This document shows, piece by piece, positions 23,508-31,461 of a stretch of 47,967 nt of DNA. Origin of the DNA: Deltaproteobacteria bacterium (GTDB taxonomy: Bacteria; Desulfobacterota; GWC2-55-46). Position 1 is the stretch's first letter; every line of letters begins with the position of its first letter. Under the pieces are notes generated by a model. It worked only from the letters and a program-made list of their open reading frames with translations, searched no databases and had not been told where the DNA came from. Both the position numbers and the translations under genes were made by a program. Location: contig JACRET010000044.1 of the NCBI GenBank assembly GCA_016218105.1, positions 1 through 47,967 on the forward strand, written 5' to 3'.

Positions 23508-24335
23508 ATGAGTCTGCCGGTAGTCTCAGATTCCTTACAAAATTATCTTGTTGAGATAAACAGGTACCCGGTTCTCTCTAAGGAAGAGGAGTTCGAGGTC
23601 GCCGAGCGCTATTACAGACTCCAGGGCCTTGACGACGCGCATAAGCTTGTCGTATCGAATCTCCGGTATGTCGTAAAGATAGCGCTTGAGTTCCGTAATT
23701 ACGGCTGCAGGCTTTCCGACCTGATCCAGGAAGGCAATATAGGCCTCATGGTCGCGGTCAAGAAGTTCAACCCGCTCAAGGGGTTCCGCCTCATCACCTA
23801 CGCGACGTTATGGATAAAATCATTTATCCAGGATTTTATACTCAAGAACAAAGGGCTTGTAAGGCGGGGCGGCAAGGCCTTGAAGAAAAAGCTCTTCTAC
23901 AGGAACAGTAGCGAAAGGCCGGCTATCGCTGAAAACACTGTTGCGAGGCGCTCAACACCTGATGATTCCGGGCATGCTGGCTTCGATTTCTCGAACGACC
24001 TTTCCCTCGACGCGAATATAGCCGACGGCGAGACCGCCCACCGCGACATGCTCAGGGACTTAAACCCCGGCCCGGTAGAGACGGTATCCGCGAAGGAAGA
24101 GCTCTCGATAGTCAAAAGAGAGGTCAAGGGCGCCCTTGCGCTTTTGAATGATAAGGAACGAGTTGTGGTGGAGACGAGGCTTATGTCGGACGAGCCTGAA
24201 AGCTTACAGGCTGTCGGTGACAAGCTGGGCCTTACAAGGGAACGCGTGAGGCAGATCGAAGGCGCGGCGATAAAGAAGCTCAGAAAGACCCTTGCCGAAA
24301 AACTGACGCCCGAATTTGAGCCCGAGCCTGCCTGA
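23508..24335 (+). CDS. rpoH: RNA polymerase heat-shock sigma factor, RpoH-like
   Basis: A 275-residue sigma-70-family factor of the sigma-32 type. Region 1.2/2 is well kept (about 8-115): LQNYLVEINRYPVLSKEEEF, AHKLVVSNLRYVVKIALEF, SDLIQEGNIGLMVAVKKFNP, and ITYATLWIKSFIQDFIL. Region 4 is near the end (about 205-262): ALLNDKERVVVETRLMSDE and LGLTRERVRQIEGAAIKKL. Between them, after KKLFY, the usual RpoH region 3 helices are replaced by about 34 unrelated residues rich in Ser, Arg and Asp before LSLDANIADGE. A GGAGG Shine-Dalgarno precedes the ATG. Controlled by a consensus promoter with CIRCE, so HrcA and this sigma factor would form a cascade. Confidence 0.9.
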   Translation: MSLPVVSDSLQNYLVEINRYPVLSKEEEFEVAERYYRLQGLDDAHKLVVSNLRYVVKIALEFRNYGCRLSDLIQEGNIGLMVAVKKFNPLKGFRLITYATLWIKSFIQDFILKNKGLVRRGGKALKKKLFYRNSSERPAIAENTVARRSTPDDSGHAGFDFSNDLSLDANIADGETAHRDMLRDLNPGPVETVSAKEELSIVKREVKGALALLNDKERVVVETRLMSDEPESLQAVGDKLGLTRERVRQIEGAAIKKLRKTLAEKLTPEFEPEPA

Positions 24336-24435
24336 GCGAGCCTGACAGGTTGCTGAAAAACTCAAACAGATTTCATTCCGAGCGGAGCGAACCAATCTCT
24401 TTTTAAAATCCACCACAGGGGCTTCTTCTATGTAG

Positions 24436-24456
24436 GGCCCGTTCCCCTAACGGGCT
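24436..24456. repeat. GGCCCGTTC hairpin, imperfect copy 4
   Basis: GGCCCGTTC with partner TAACGGGCT, a near-match of the 9-bp stem. It is preceded by GGGGCTTCTTCTATGTA, a phrase also seen before the copies at 24705 and 42055, so the repeat unit is longer than the hairpin. Confidence 0.7.
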
Positions 24457-24485
24457 GGTATTTGCAAATCCACCCCAGTCCGGTA

Positions 24486-24607
24486 AAGCCTTTTTGCGCG
24501 CTGCCGCGCGCTTGCGGGGTATTGGCTCTGCTCGCTGTCGGCTCTCTTCCTCCGATAGAACTGGAGCCCGGTCGTTCGCCTCCTTTATGCTCGCTACGCA
24601 ATACCCC
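24486..24607 (-). repeat. 92-bp CAATACCCC element, complete copy 3 (reverse), with tail hairpin
   Basis: Core 24516-24607 from GGGGTATTG to CAATACCCC; the GCGCG tail hairpin precedes it (from about 24486), showing the element lies inverted relative to the copies at 5005 and 6984. Confidence 0.8.
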
Positions 24608-24756
24608 TGTGATTTTTTAAAAACAAGAACGAAGCGAAGAAATCTTGTATTTAAACCCCCTCACCCAGCCTCTCCCCAAATGGGAGAGGGGCTTCTTCTG
24701 TGTAGGGCCCACTCGAAGAATGGGCCGGGAATAACAGAAAACCCGAAGCTTGTTCA

Positions 24757-24814
24757 GGCTGCTCAAAAAGATTGAAGACAAAGACAACGAAGCAGATGGG
24801 CTTTTTCAGCAGCC
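24757..24814. repeat. CTTTTTCAGCAGCC palindrome
   Basis: GGCTGCTCAAAAAG (24757-24770) and CTTTTTCAGCAGCC (24801-24814) are inverted repeats with one mismatch, enclosing 30 nt. Related ends occur at 10568, 25233, 38858, 41581 and 42790. Confidence 0.75.
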
Positions 24815-24822
24815 TTAAGATA

Positions 24823-24859
24823 AATAAGACCCGCGGAATAAAAACCTGCGGGTCTTATT
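24823..24859. terminator. Terminator-like hairpin after the SmbP-like gene
   Basis: Perfect 12-bp stem AATAAGACCCGC/GCGGGTCTTATT (24823-24834 with 24848-24859) with a 13-nt loop. It stands 4 bp after the minus-strand gene's stop. T-runs are short on both sides, so efficiency is uncertain. Confidence 0.6.
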
Positions 24860-24863
24860 GTTT

Positions 24864-25199
24864 CTACCTCAAGCCGGGCGGAGGCGGCGGGATCGGCGCC
24901 TTGGGGAGCGGGCCAGGCCCTGGAGGGGCATCGGGGGCAACCATGCCGGCTTGCTTTATTGAGTCCTCCGCCTCCCTAATGGCCTGCCTGGCGTTCTTAA
25001 TCGCCTTTTTAGCGTGCGGGCTGTGCGTCGATTTCAAAGATTGTTCATAATGGCCGATCGCCTCCCTGATGTGGTCGATACCGGTCTTCATGTGTCTTAT
25101 CCCTTCATCCGCGTGCTCATCACCAAAAGATACTGCCGGAGAGAGCGCAGCAAATGCCAGAAGGGATAAAAATACGCCTGAGATCATCCTTCTCTTCAT
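24864..25199 (-). CDS. SmbP-like small exported His-rich helical protein
   Basis: A 111-residue exported protein. The ATG at 25199 has AAGGAGG 5 bp upstream; the open frame extends 20 codons further but without start signals. Residues 1-26 are a signal peptide (ending SPAVSFG). The mature part has an amphipathic helix with spaced His and acidic residues (EHADEGIRHMKTGIDHIREA, YEQSLKSTHSPHAKKAI), the pattern of SmbP, the small metal-binding protein of Nitrosomonas. The tail (PDAPPGPGPLPKAPIPPPPP) is proline-rich. Likely a periplasmic divalent-metal binder; this is inference from pattern. Confidence 0.72.
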   Translation of the reverse strand: MKRRMISGVFLSLLAFAALSPAVSFGDEHADEGIRHMKTGIDHIREAIGHYEQSLKSTHSPHAKKAIKNARQAIREAEDSIKQAGMVAPDAPPGPGPLPKAPIPPPPPGLR

Positions 25200-25232
25200 C
25201 GTGGCCTCCTTTTCATATTTACAGATTAGCAA

Positions 25233-25285
25233 GGTTGAAAAACACCCCTGTGCATCCATGTACGGACTTTTTCAACATCCTGTCA
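25233..25285. repeat. GTTGAAAAA/TTTTTCAAC palindrome
   Basis: GGTTGAAAAA (25233-25242) pairs with TTTTTCAAC (25268-25276) around an inner GCATCCATGTAC. It sits between the YfhO-like gene and the SmbP-like gene and resembles the outer parts of the hairpin array at 10451-10598. Confidence 0.7.
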
Positions 25286-25311
25286 GAGATAATCGCAAAA
25301 ACCGTCTCTTG

Positions 25312-27105
25312 TCAAACGCCGCACTTTCTTCCAGACGGCAGAATCACGATTACGAGCGACACAATCAAGGAGATTATCGATATCACCAGCCCTATCTTAA
25401 AACTTAGCGGCGAGTAATAGAAGGTGATCTCATTTTTTCCGGGCGGCACTTCCGCTGAGACAAGCCCCTTGTAGGGAGCGGCTTTTACGCCATCTACCCC
25501 CTTGGCATTCCATCCCGTGAAGTAGTTCTGGTTCAATACCAGCCTGTCCGCGGAAGGCGCATCTACGTCTATTATCATCTTATTGGGCGAGAAGTATCTG
25601 AGGGTTGCCGAACCGCCGCCAAGGAGATACACCTCTCCGGTGTAATCCGGGTTGACCCTCCCGAGTTCATCACCGTAAGGCGAGACGCTTGTGGGCGGGT
25701 GCATTGACTCGTAGCAGTTGGCGACCCCGGTATTTTTAAGGAAATTAGGGTAATTCGTCCTCGTAGGGTCGATCGCCACTATATGGTAGAAGTCTTTATT
25801 TTCCGTAATATTATAAGGCGGCTCGGTAAAGGCCTCCTTAAGCACAGGCCTTGATACCGTAATCATCTCCAAAAAAACGATGGCGACGGCGACTATGGCG
25901 ATAATCCCGCCCCAGCGCTTCTTTCCCCGGCCTTCGAGCCCGCTCAGGCTGAATCCGGCGATTACAGCCGCCGTAAAGATAAATATCGTCGCGATCCTCG
26001 ACGGCCCGTGGAGGGAACTGAATACAGGGAGCCTTCTCAGATAGCTCCAGATATTCAACGGAGCGAAATCCCCCATAGACAGGAGGAGCGAGATTATGGA
26101 TAACGACAGCCAGACCCATATCCTCCTTATCAAAGCGAAGCCGGCGAGATAAAGCAGGAACGCCGAAATACCGATGAACGCGCCGTACTCCTGCCACCCC
26201 CAGGGCCGCTCGCCGCGCCAGAAGCTTTTAAGGTACTCGCCTTGATCCTCATCCAGCCCTTTATAAAAGGACGCGTCCTGCGCCGTTACCCTCTGATCCC
26301 TTTTGAAGAGCGAGTCTTTCAATATCGTCCCTGAATTATACTGGATCGTGGCGGTCTTTCTGGGGAAGTAGGAAATGAACTCATACTGCGGAAGCGTCTT
26401 TACGGCGCTTAAGCCGAATGTGACCACGGCTATTATAAAAAGATTGACCGCGGGCCTTACAGACCTTTTTGAAATGATCTGGAACATGGAGAAGAAGAAC
26501 AGGAATATGGCCGTGACGGTCGTCGGGTAGACGCCGCCCGCGAGTATCATCCATGCCCAGAAAAAGCCGGAGAGCACAAGGTTCTTAACGCCCTGCCCTT
26601 CGATAGATCTGACATAAAAGGCGATCACGAAAGGCAGGAGCGCAAAAGGCAAAAACCCTGAATGCCCTTCGGTTATGCGGAGTGCGTACCAGCTGCTTAT
26701 AATGTAGACTACGGGCGGCAGATAAGACGACCACCTTCCAAGCCCAAGCGTCCTTGAAAGGAAGTACATGCCCCACATGCCGAGAACGGTAAAAAATACG
26801 ATAATGAGTTTGACCCCCGCTACCTCTCCGAAGAAAAGGACGAATATGTAGGCTGGCGACAGGAATGAAAGCTCCGGGGACGCGAGCATCGGGCTTCCGC
26901 CGCAGTTATAAGGGTTCCATAACGGGAACTGGCGGTATGTAAGGATAGTCTTAAGGGCCGCGCCGTTATAAAAGAGCTGATTGTCCCAGTCTGAAACACC
27001 TATGTTATGGATACCGGCAAGCACGGGGGAAATATATATGAGTGCCAGGACTGAGAGGACCACCAGCGGGATTATCTTGTCAAATATCGATTTATCTTGA
27101 GCCAT
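25312..27105 (-). CDS. YfhO-like polytopic membrane protein (putative GT-C glycosyltransferase)
   Basis: A 597-residue membrane protein with about 12 transmembrane helices and a C-terminal soluble beta-rich portion (about 440-570) followed by a last helix. The first extracytoplasmic loop has DWDNQLFYNG and FPLWNPYNCGGSPMLASPEL, the pattern seen in YfhO-type proteins. YfhO family members are thought to transfer sugars from lipid carriers to cell-surface polymers. The C-terminal block (VLNQNYFTGWNAKGVDG) is also typical. It is the last gene of the surface-glycan operon, following a GT2 of the undecaprenyl-phosphate-sugar synthase type, which would supply its donor. Confidence 0.85.
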   Translation of the reverse strand: MAQDKSIFDKIIPLVVLSVLALIYISPVLAGIHNIGVSDWDNQLFYNGAALKTILTYRQFPLWNPYNCGGSPMLASPELSFLSPAYIFVLFFGEVAGVKLIIVFFTVLGMWGMYFLSRTLGLGRWSSYLPPVVYIISSWYALRITEGHSGFLPFALLPFVIAFYVRSIEGQGVKNLVLSGFFWAWMILAGGVYPTTVTAIFLFFFSMFQIISKRSVRPAVNLFIIAVVTFGLSAVKTLPQYEFISYFPRKTATIQYNSGTILKDSLFKRDQRVTAQDASFYKGLDEDQGEYLKSFWRGERPWGWQEYGAFIGISAFLLYLAGFALIRRIWVWLSLSIISLLLSMGDFAPLNIWSYLRRLPVFSSLHGPSRIATIFIFTAAVIAGFSLSGLEGRGKKRWGGIIAIVAVAIVFLEMITVSRPVLKEAFTEPPYNITENKDFYHIVAIDPTRTNYPNFLKNTGVANCYESMHPPTSVSPYGDELGRVNPDYTGEVYLLGGGSATLRYFSPNKMIIDVDAPSADRLVLNQNYFTGWNAKGVDGVKAAPYKGLVSAEVPPGKNEITFYYSPLSFKIGLVISIISLIVSLVIVILPSGRKCGV

Positions 27106-27118
27106 TCTTATTCAATTA

Positions 27119-27213
27119 CCCTGCCATAAATGGCAGGGATTGTCGGCAAGGTACTTATCTTTTATATAGCCCGGCTTTGACCCGCCGTTAAAAGGACGGG
27201 AATTCCGCCGGGC
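27119..27213. other. Structured spacer between GT2 and YfhO-like genes
   Basis: Two stem-loops: CCCTGCCAT/ATGGCAGGG (27119-27138, 2-nt loop) and GCCCGGC/GCCGGGC (27169-27175 with 27207-27213) enclosing CCCG/CGGG. No T-tract follows on the minus strand, so these look like RNA-stability or attenuation structures inside the operon. Confidence 0.5.
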
Positions 27214-27232
27214 ACCCGATTAAATATCGCGG

Positions 27233-28216
27233 CTACCTGAGTATCTTTTCATCATGGGCGTCTTCAAGGCGCATGGCCTTGTTGGCGGTCTCCGAGTGGA
27301 CCTTAACGGATGAGATCGTATAGTACGGACGCCCCTTCACTTCATTGAGTATCCTCATTATATATTCGCCGAGGATCCCCAATATGAAGAAGAGGCCCGA
27401 GAATATGCTTGAGAAAAACAGCATTATGGACGACCAGCCCCTAACCAGGTCGTCAAAAACGAGCCAGCTTACAAACGTGTATCCCGCCATGCCGACCGAG
27501 AACAGGAAGAGAAAAGCGGAAAGAAAGTGTATCGACCTGATGCCGATATTGGAAAACCCGATGATAACATCGAGCGCCAGGTCTATGTTCTCCTGGCGTA
27601 TCCGTTTTTTAGGGCCGTTATATCCGGGGATCTGCCCATATTTTATGTTCCTGTTCGGATAGCCGGTAAGGAGGTAGAGTGCCTTCCTGTAGCGGAACTT
27701 CTCCTTAAGGCCGAGCATCGCGTTCAGGGCGCGTCTCGACACGAGCCTTATAGTCTCCGACGTAAGGTTCAGGTTTACGTGAGACACCCTGTTTATAAAC
27801 TTGTAGAAGACCTTCGATGTGAATGCCTGAGGGATATCCGGGGCGCCTGAGACGATGTCAAAGCCCGTGACCGCCGTCTCATAAAGGTCTACGAGGACTT
27901 CCCTTGAAAAATCAAGCTCGATAGAGTCCCTCTCGTAGACAAAATCACCGACAGACCTGTGGAGGCCCGCTGTCATCGCAGGCTCGATCCCGTGTTTCCA
28001 GGGGAGGTTGATGACTATAACGTTCCCCTTGAGGTTCCGCGCCGCGGAGTCTATCTCTGACTGGGTAGAGTCGGTCGAACCGTCGTTTACGACGATGATC
28101 TCGTACGATTCAAAGGTCTCGTTCAAATACGAATCGCAGACCTCGAGGAACCGGGCGGTCTTTCCCTGGCCGTTATGCGCGTAAGCTATGAAAGAGACGA
28201 ACACCTGGTACTTCAT
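27233..28216 (-). CDS. Family 2 glycosyltransferase with two C-terminal membrane helices
   Basis: A 327-residue GT2 of the polyprenyl-phosphate sugar synthase shape (DPM1/ArnC/GtrB-like). The GT-A domain has EIIVVNDGSTDSTQSEID. The usual DxD line reads YERDSIELDFSRE, less canonical than DADLQ. Two transmembrane helices follow (about 232-255 and 265-292), with EYIMRILNEVKGRPYYTI after them. Expected to load a sugar on undecaprenyl phosphate at the inner membrane for the next gene's YfhO-like protein. The ATG overlaps the FAD-oxidoreductase stop by 4 bp. Confidence 0.88.
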   Translation of the reverse strand: MKYQVFVSFIAYAHNGQGKTARFLEVCDSYLNETFESYEIIVVNDGSTDSTQSEIDSAARNLKGNVIVINLPWKHGIEPAMTAGLHRSVGDFVYERDSIELDFSREVLVDLYETAVTGFDIVSGAPDIPQAFTSKVFYKFINRVSHVNLNLTSETIRLVSRRALNAMLGLKEKFRYRKALYLLTGYPNRNIKYGQIPGYNGPKKRIRQENIDLALDVIIGFSNIGIRSIHFLSAFLFLFSVGMAGYTFVSWLVFDDLVRGWSSIMLFFSSIFSGLFFILGILGEYIMRILNEVKGRPYYTISSVKVHSETANKAMRLEDAHDEKILR

Positions 28217-29331
28217 AGGGCCTCATCAAGGTCATAGACGGTATTTATCTTGCCTGAAAGCACTGATATGAAAGACGGCTTCTCGGAGAGCTTCCTTATT
28301 ACGGTCGGCCTCGAATCATCGAGCTCCGCCGCCGTCAGTATCGGTTTTATCGCGAAGAGAGAGCTGTCGTACCCGATCTTCGCGTCCTCCCTTAAAAACT
28401 TCATGGAGAGCTGGCGCATGTATGGATAGGCGGTCGCGGGCCGGGCAACGCAGAGGTTGCAGTTCTGAAGCTCTTTGGGCTTGCAGTCCCTGTTCACCTT
28501 CTGGCAGGGGAATTCGGGGAGTTTCCCGTAAGAGCTTAGATGCGGGGTAAAGGCGACCGAAGTTAGCGAGTGCTTTCCCATAAGCCCGAACGGCATTATC
28601 GAGAAGAACTGCCCGTCCATCACCGTAAGCCCCACGTCCTTGAGAAACCCCTCAACGTCCACTATTATGACCTCGCATATCTCGTACTTTATCTTCATCG
28701 GCTCGAAGCCGAACTTATCCAGCACCTGATTGACGCTTGCGTAAGTCGCGTTTATCACGGAGGGCGTTTCTATCACAAGGCCTCCGCTCAATCTGACGGA
28801 AAAGACGCCGCCCCCCTTTTCCGCTCCGTCGAGGCATGTATCAAAAAAAAAATCCACTCCCTTAAGCCTTGAAAGCCTGTCCATGAACCAGTCGCGGATG
28901 ATGAACGGGTCGAAGGCGTACTCTTCCGATTCAAAGGCGGACTCCACGTACTGCTTGTTAAAATAAAGCCCTGTATTTATCTCGACAGCCGGTATATCCA
29001 CATAATCGCAGAATTTTTTAAATTGCGCCGCGTTCGTAAGGGAGTTTACGGACGATATGGCGTATATCTTTCTGAAAGTCCTGTTTATCGCGAACGAAAA
29101 GTCCTTGTTGAACCGGTGGTAATATTTCGCCGTCTTCCTGGCCGTGGATATCGAGCGCGGGTAATGGTAGCCGTGATGGACCCGGGCCTGATTTATGTAG
29201 CTCGCCCTCTGGAAAGGCCCTTTGTCGCGCTCGACTACCGCCACGCTGAACCCCCTCTCGCCGAGCAGCTTCGCGGAGTAAAGGCCGTAAATACCCGCCC
29301 CGAGTATGAGGTAGTCGTACTTCCTCGTCAC
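28213..29331 (-). CDS. FAD-dependent oxidoreductase (DAO family) with cysteine cluster
   Basis: A 372-residue flavoprotein. The Rossmann motif YLILGAGIYGLYSAKLLGER is at 6-25, and RASYINQARVHHGYHYPRS follows (about 43-60), as in DAO-fold oxidases acting on amino or hydroxy acids. A segment near 275-298 (PCQKVNRDCKPKELQNCNLC) has four cysteines in a C-x6-C-x7-C-x2-C array, not usual in this fold and perhaps metal-binding. GTG start at 29331 overlaps the GT2 stop (GTGA), with GAAGGGG upstream. Its place among DegT and GT2 genes suggests oxidation of a sugar or an amino-sugar carrier intermediate. Substrate unknown. Confidence 0.82.
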   Translation of the reverse strand: MTRKYDYLILGAGIYGLYSAKLLGERGFSVAVVERDKGPFQRASYINQARVHHGYHYPRSISTARKTAKYYHRFNKDFSFAINRTFRKIYAISSVNSLTNAAQFKKFCDYVDIPAVEINTGLYFNKQYVESAFESEEYAFDPFIIRDWFMDRLSRLKGVDFFFDTCLDGAEKGGGVFSVRLSGGLVIETPSVINATYASVNQVLDKFGFEPMKIKYEICEVIIVDVEGFLKDVGLTVMDGQFFSIMPFGLMGKHSLTSVAFTPHLSSYGKLPEFPCQKVNRDCKPKELQNCNLCVARPATAYPYMRQLSMKFLREDAKIGYDSSLFAIKPILTAAELDDSRPTVIRKLSEKPSFISVLSGKINTVYDLDEAL

Positions 29332-30077
29332 GGCCGCGCCCCTTCCCTCTTGAGCTTCAAGTAAAGAGACAGCATATCCTTCATGGAGGTATAGATATTT
29401 TTAAGGCTGGCGCCCGTGGCCTGCCCCTGCGTGCGCGGATAATGGGGGAGATAGAACTCCTTTACCCTGGCCCCTTTCTTTCTGGCGCGAACCAGTATGT
29501 CGGTTTCTATAAAAGGCGAGTTGCCCGTTATGGTCGATTTATCTATAAAGTCCGTCCGTATGAACTTTATCCAGTGGAGGTCGTAGAACGAAACCCCGAA
29601 GAGGAGCTTTAAAAAGAGCTTGTCCATATACGTCACGGCCTTGCGGGCCAGGTTGTCCTTACGGTTTTCCCTGCCCGATATCACTATGTCGTAATCCTTA
29701 AGATACGGGATAAACTTCGCCAGATCATAAGGGTCGAACTGCATGTCGGAATCCACTATGGTTATCCAGTCGTACTCGCACTGCAGGAAAGCGTATTTCA
29801 CCATCGGCCCCCATCCCCCGCCGTTCTTCGCCCGATGGACGACCCTGACGTTCTTGAACTCCCTGGCGAATTTATCGCATATGGACGGGGTGGAGTCGGT
29901 CGAGCCGTCGTCGTAAGCAAGCACCTCGAATGAGCGGCAGTTTTTCGAGAGCACTTCATGCGTACGCTCAAGCACAGTCCTTATCGTCCCCTCTTCATTG
30001 AAGGCCGGAACAAAGGCCTGTATCGATTCCTTGACCATATGGCTCGCGGGCCCAACAGCATATCGGCCCTTTTTCAA
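29328..30077 (-). CDS. Family 2 glycosyltransferase (dolichyl-phosphate-mannose synthase-like)
   Basis: A 249-residue GT-A enzyme without membrane helices. Nucleotide-binding motifs are SIQAFVPAFNEEGTIRTVLE, VLAYDDGSTDSTPSICDK and the DxD in WITIVDSDMQFDPYDLAKF. The TTG at 30077 overlaps the upstream stop by 4 bp; an ATG at 30038 (MVKESIQAF) would give a protein 13 residues shorter and closer to the family N-terminus, and neither has a clear Shine-Dalgarno. Middle gene of the glycan operon. Acceptor and donor are unknown. Confidence 0.88.
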   Translation of the reverse strand: MKKGRYAVGPASHMVKESIQAFVPAFNEEGTIRTVLERTHEVLSKNCRSFEVLAYDDGSTDSTPSICDKFAREFKNVRVVHRAKNGGGWGPMVKYAFLQCEYDWITIVDSDMQFDPYDLAKFIPYLKDYDIVISGRENRKDNLARKAVTYMDKLFLKLLFGVSFYDLHWIKFIRTDFIDKSTITGNSPFIETDILVRARKKGARVKEFYLPHYPRTQGQATGASLKNIYTSMKDMLSLYLKLKREGARP

Positions 30078-31168
30078 TAATTATTTAGCGCCTCTATCAC
30101 GTAGCCGGCTTCTTCGTCCGTAAGCTCGGGAAACATCGGCAAGGAAAGACAACCGGCCGACAGCGCCTCCGCGACCGGAAAATCCCCTGCCCTGTACCCA
30201 AGATGGCTGTACGCCTTCTGGAGGTGTATCGGAAGGGGGTAATGGATCAGCGTCTGTATCCCTTTCCCGTCTAAATACTTTTTAAGCCCGTCCCTGTCAT
30301 CGCTTGTGACTACGAAGAGGTGGTATACGGATTCATACCCTCCGGGGCACGACTGCATCCTTATCTTCGGGTTCGTCACGCCGCATCTGTACCTGGCGGA
30401 TAACTCCCGCCTCCTCTGGTTCCAGCCATCCAGGTATTTTATCTTTACGCCCAGGACAGCGCCCTGTATGCCGTCCATTCTCATGTTGAAACCAAGGGTT
30501 TCGTGGTAATACTTTTCCTTTGAGCCGTGGTTGCGGAGCGCCTTTATCGCGGAATCGTATCCCGCATCGTTGGTGGCAACGCCGCCCGCCTCGCCCCAGG
30601 CGCCCAGATTCTTACCCGGATAGAAACTGAAGCAGCCTATCTCCCCGATAGAGCCGACCCGCCTTCCATTATATCTCGCTCCCTGCGCCTGGGCGCAGTC
30701 TTCGATGAGCTTAAGTCCGTATCCATCGGCGATATCTTTTACCTTATCCACGTCGAACGGTTTCCCGAACAGATGCACCCCTATTATGGCCTTTGTCCTT
30801 TTTGTTATCCGTTCCTCTATTTTTGCGGGATCGATAGACCACGTCCCCGGCTCACAGTCAACGAATACGGGGGTGGCGTTTACATAGGATACCGCCCAAG
30901 CGGTAGCTATAAATGTATTTACGGGCAGTATGACCTCATCTCCCTCTCCCACGCCGATCGCCCTCATCGCAAGGTGGAGCGCGTCCGTTCCGCTCCCCAG
31001 GCCGGCGGAGAACTTCGTCTCCGTATGCCTCGCAAACGCCTTTTCAAAATTTTCCACATACGGGCCGCCGGAGAAGGCGGAGGCTTCAACGACTTCTTGA
31101 ACGGCGGAGTCGATCTCGGCCTTCAGCTTTAAATATTGCCTCTTAAGGTCCAGGAACGGAACTTTCAA
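30074..31168 (-). CDS. DegT/DnrJ/EryC1/StrS family sugar aminotransferase
   Basis: PLP enzyme that aminates a keto-sugar nucleotide for surface glycan synthesis. The TTG at 31168 is chosen: it gives the typical N-terminus LKVPFLDLKRQYLKLKAEID and has GAGGGG 8 bp before it; a GTG at 31177 is in frame but overlaps that Shine-Dalgarno. Length is 364 residues. Motifs: SGTDALHLAMRAIGVGEGDE, IEDCAQAQGARYNG (Asp contacting PLP), and the Schiff-base Lys in FSFYPGKNLGAWGEAG. First gene of the operon DegT-GT2-FAD-GT2-YfhO, all tightly packed. Confidence 0.93.
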   Translation of the reverse strand: MKVPFLDLKRQYLKLKAEIDSAVQEVVEASAFSGGPYVENFEKAFARHTETKFSAGLGSGTDALHLAMRAIGVGEGDEVILPVNTFIATAWAVSYVNATPVFVDCEPGTWSIDPAKIEERITKRTKAIIGVHLFGKPFDVDKVKDIADGYGLKLIEDCAQAQGARYNGRRVGSIGEIGCFSFYPGKNLGAWGEAGGVATNDAGYDSAIKALRNHGSKEKYYHETLGFNMRMDGIQGAVLGVKIKYLDGWNQRRRELSARYRCGVTNPKIRMQSCPGGYESVYHLFVVTSDDRDGLKKYLDGKGIQTLIHYPLPIHLQKAYSHLGYRAGDFPVAEALSAGCLSLPMFPELTDEEAGYVIEALNNY

Positions 31169-31214
31169 TTCATTCACCCCTCAAAAGCCGTAAGGCTTTG
31201 CCAATATTAAAGAT

Positions 31215-31239
31215 ATTATAGTTCGACGTACAAAGTCAA
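31215..31239 (-). promoter_or_regulatory. Promoter-like region of the glycan operon
   Basis: On the minus strand a perfect TATAAT (31220-31215) stands upstream of the DegT gene. TTGACT (31239-31234) is nearby but only 13 bp away, too close for a standard pair. Position suits the operon start; architecture is uncertain. Confidence 0.35.
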
Positions 31240-31461
31240 GGAAGAGAGCCCTTTCTAACCCGTTGTCTTTCCGCCTTTTTTCCAAATATAACCGCCCTGA
31301 AACTGACATGAGTCATATCAATTAAACCTCAATGGGATAATATGTCCGCACAAGGGATGGCGCGACTTTAAGGCAAGAGTTTTCCCTTTACATAAGAGTG
31401 CGAAAGGTGCTATTAAGTATCTGTTAAACAATGATTTTTTGTGCCAGGGAGGGATCTCATT

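Larger units (their letters stand above)
24336..24863. repeat. Repeat-filled spacer after rpoH
   Basis: This 528 bp gap has no gene. In order: a GTTGCTGAAAAAC palindrome half (24345-24360), TGTAGGGCCCGTTC hairpin (24436-24456), the tail hairpin and complete 92-bp CAATACCCC element in reverse orientation (about 24486-24607), a CTCTCCCC/GGGAGAGG palindrome (about 24669-24690), GGCCCACTC hairpin (24705-24727), the inverted pair GGCTGCTCAAAAAG/CTTTTTCAGCAGCC (24757-24814), and a terminator-like stem (24823-24859). Confidence 0.8.
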
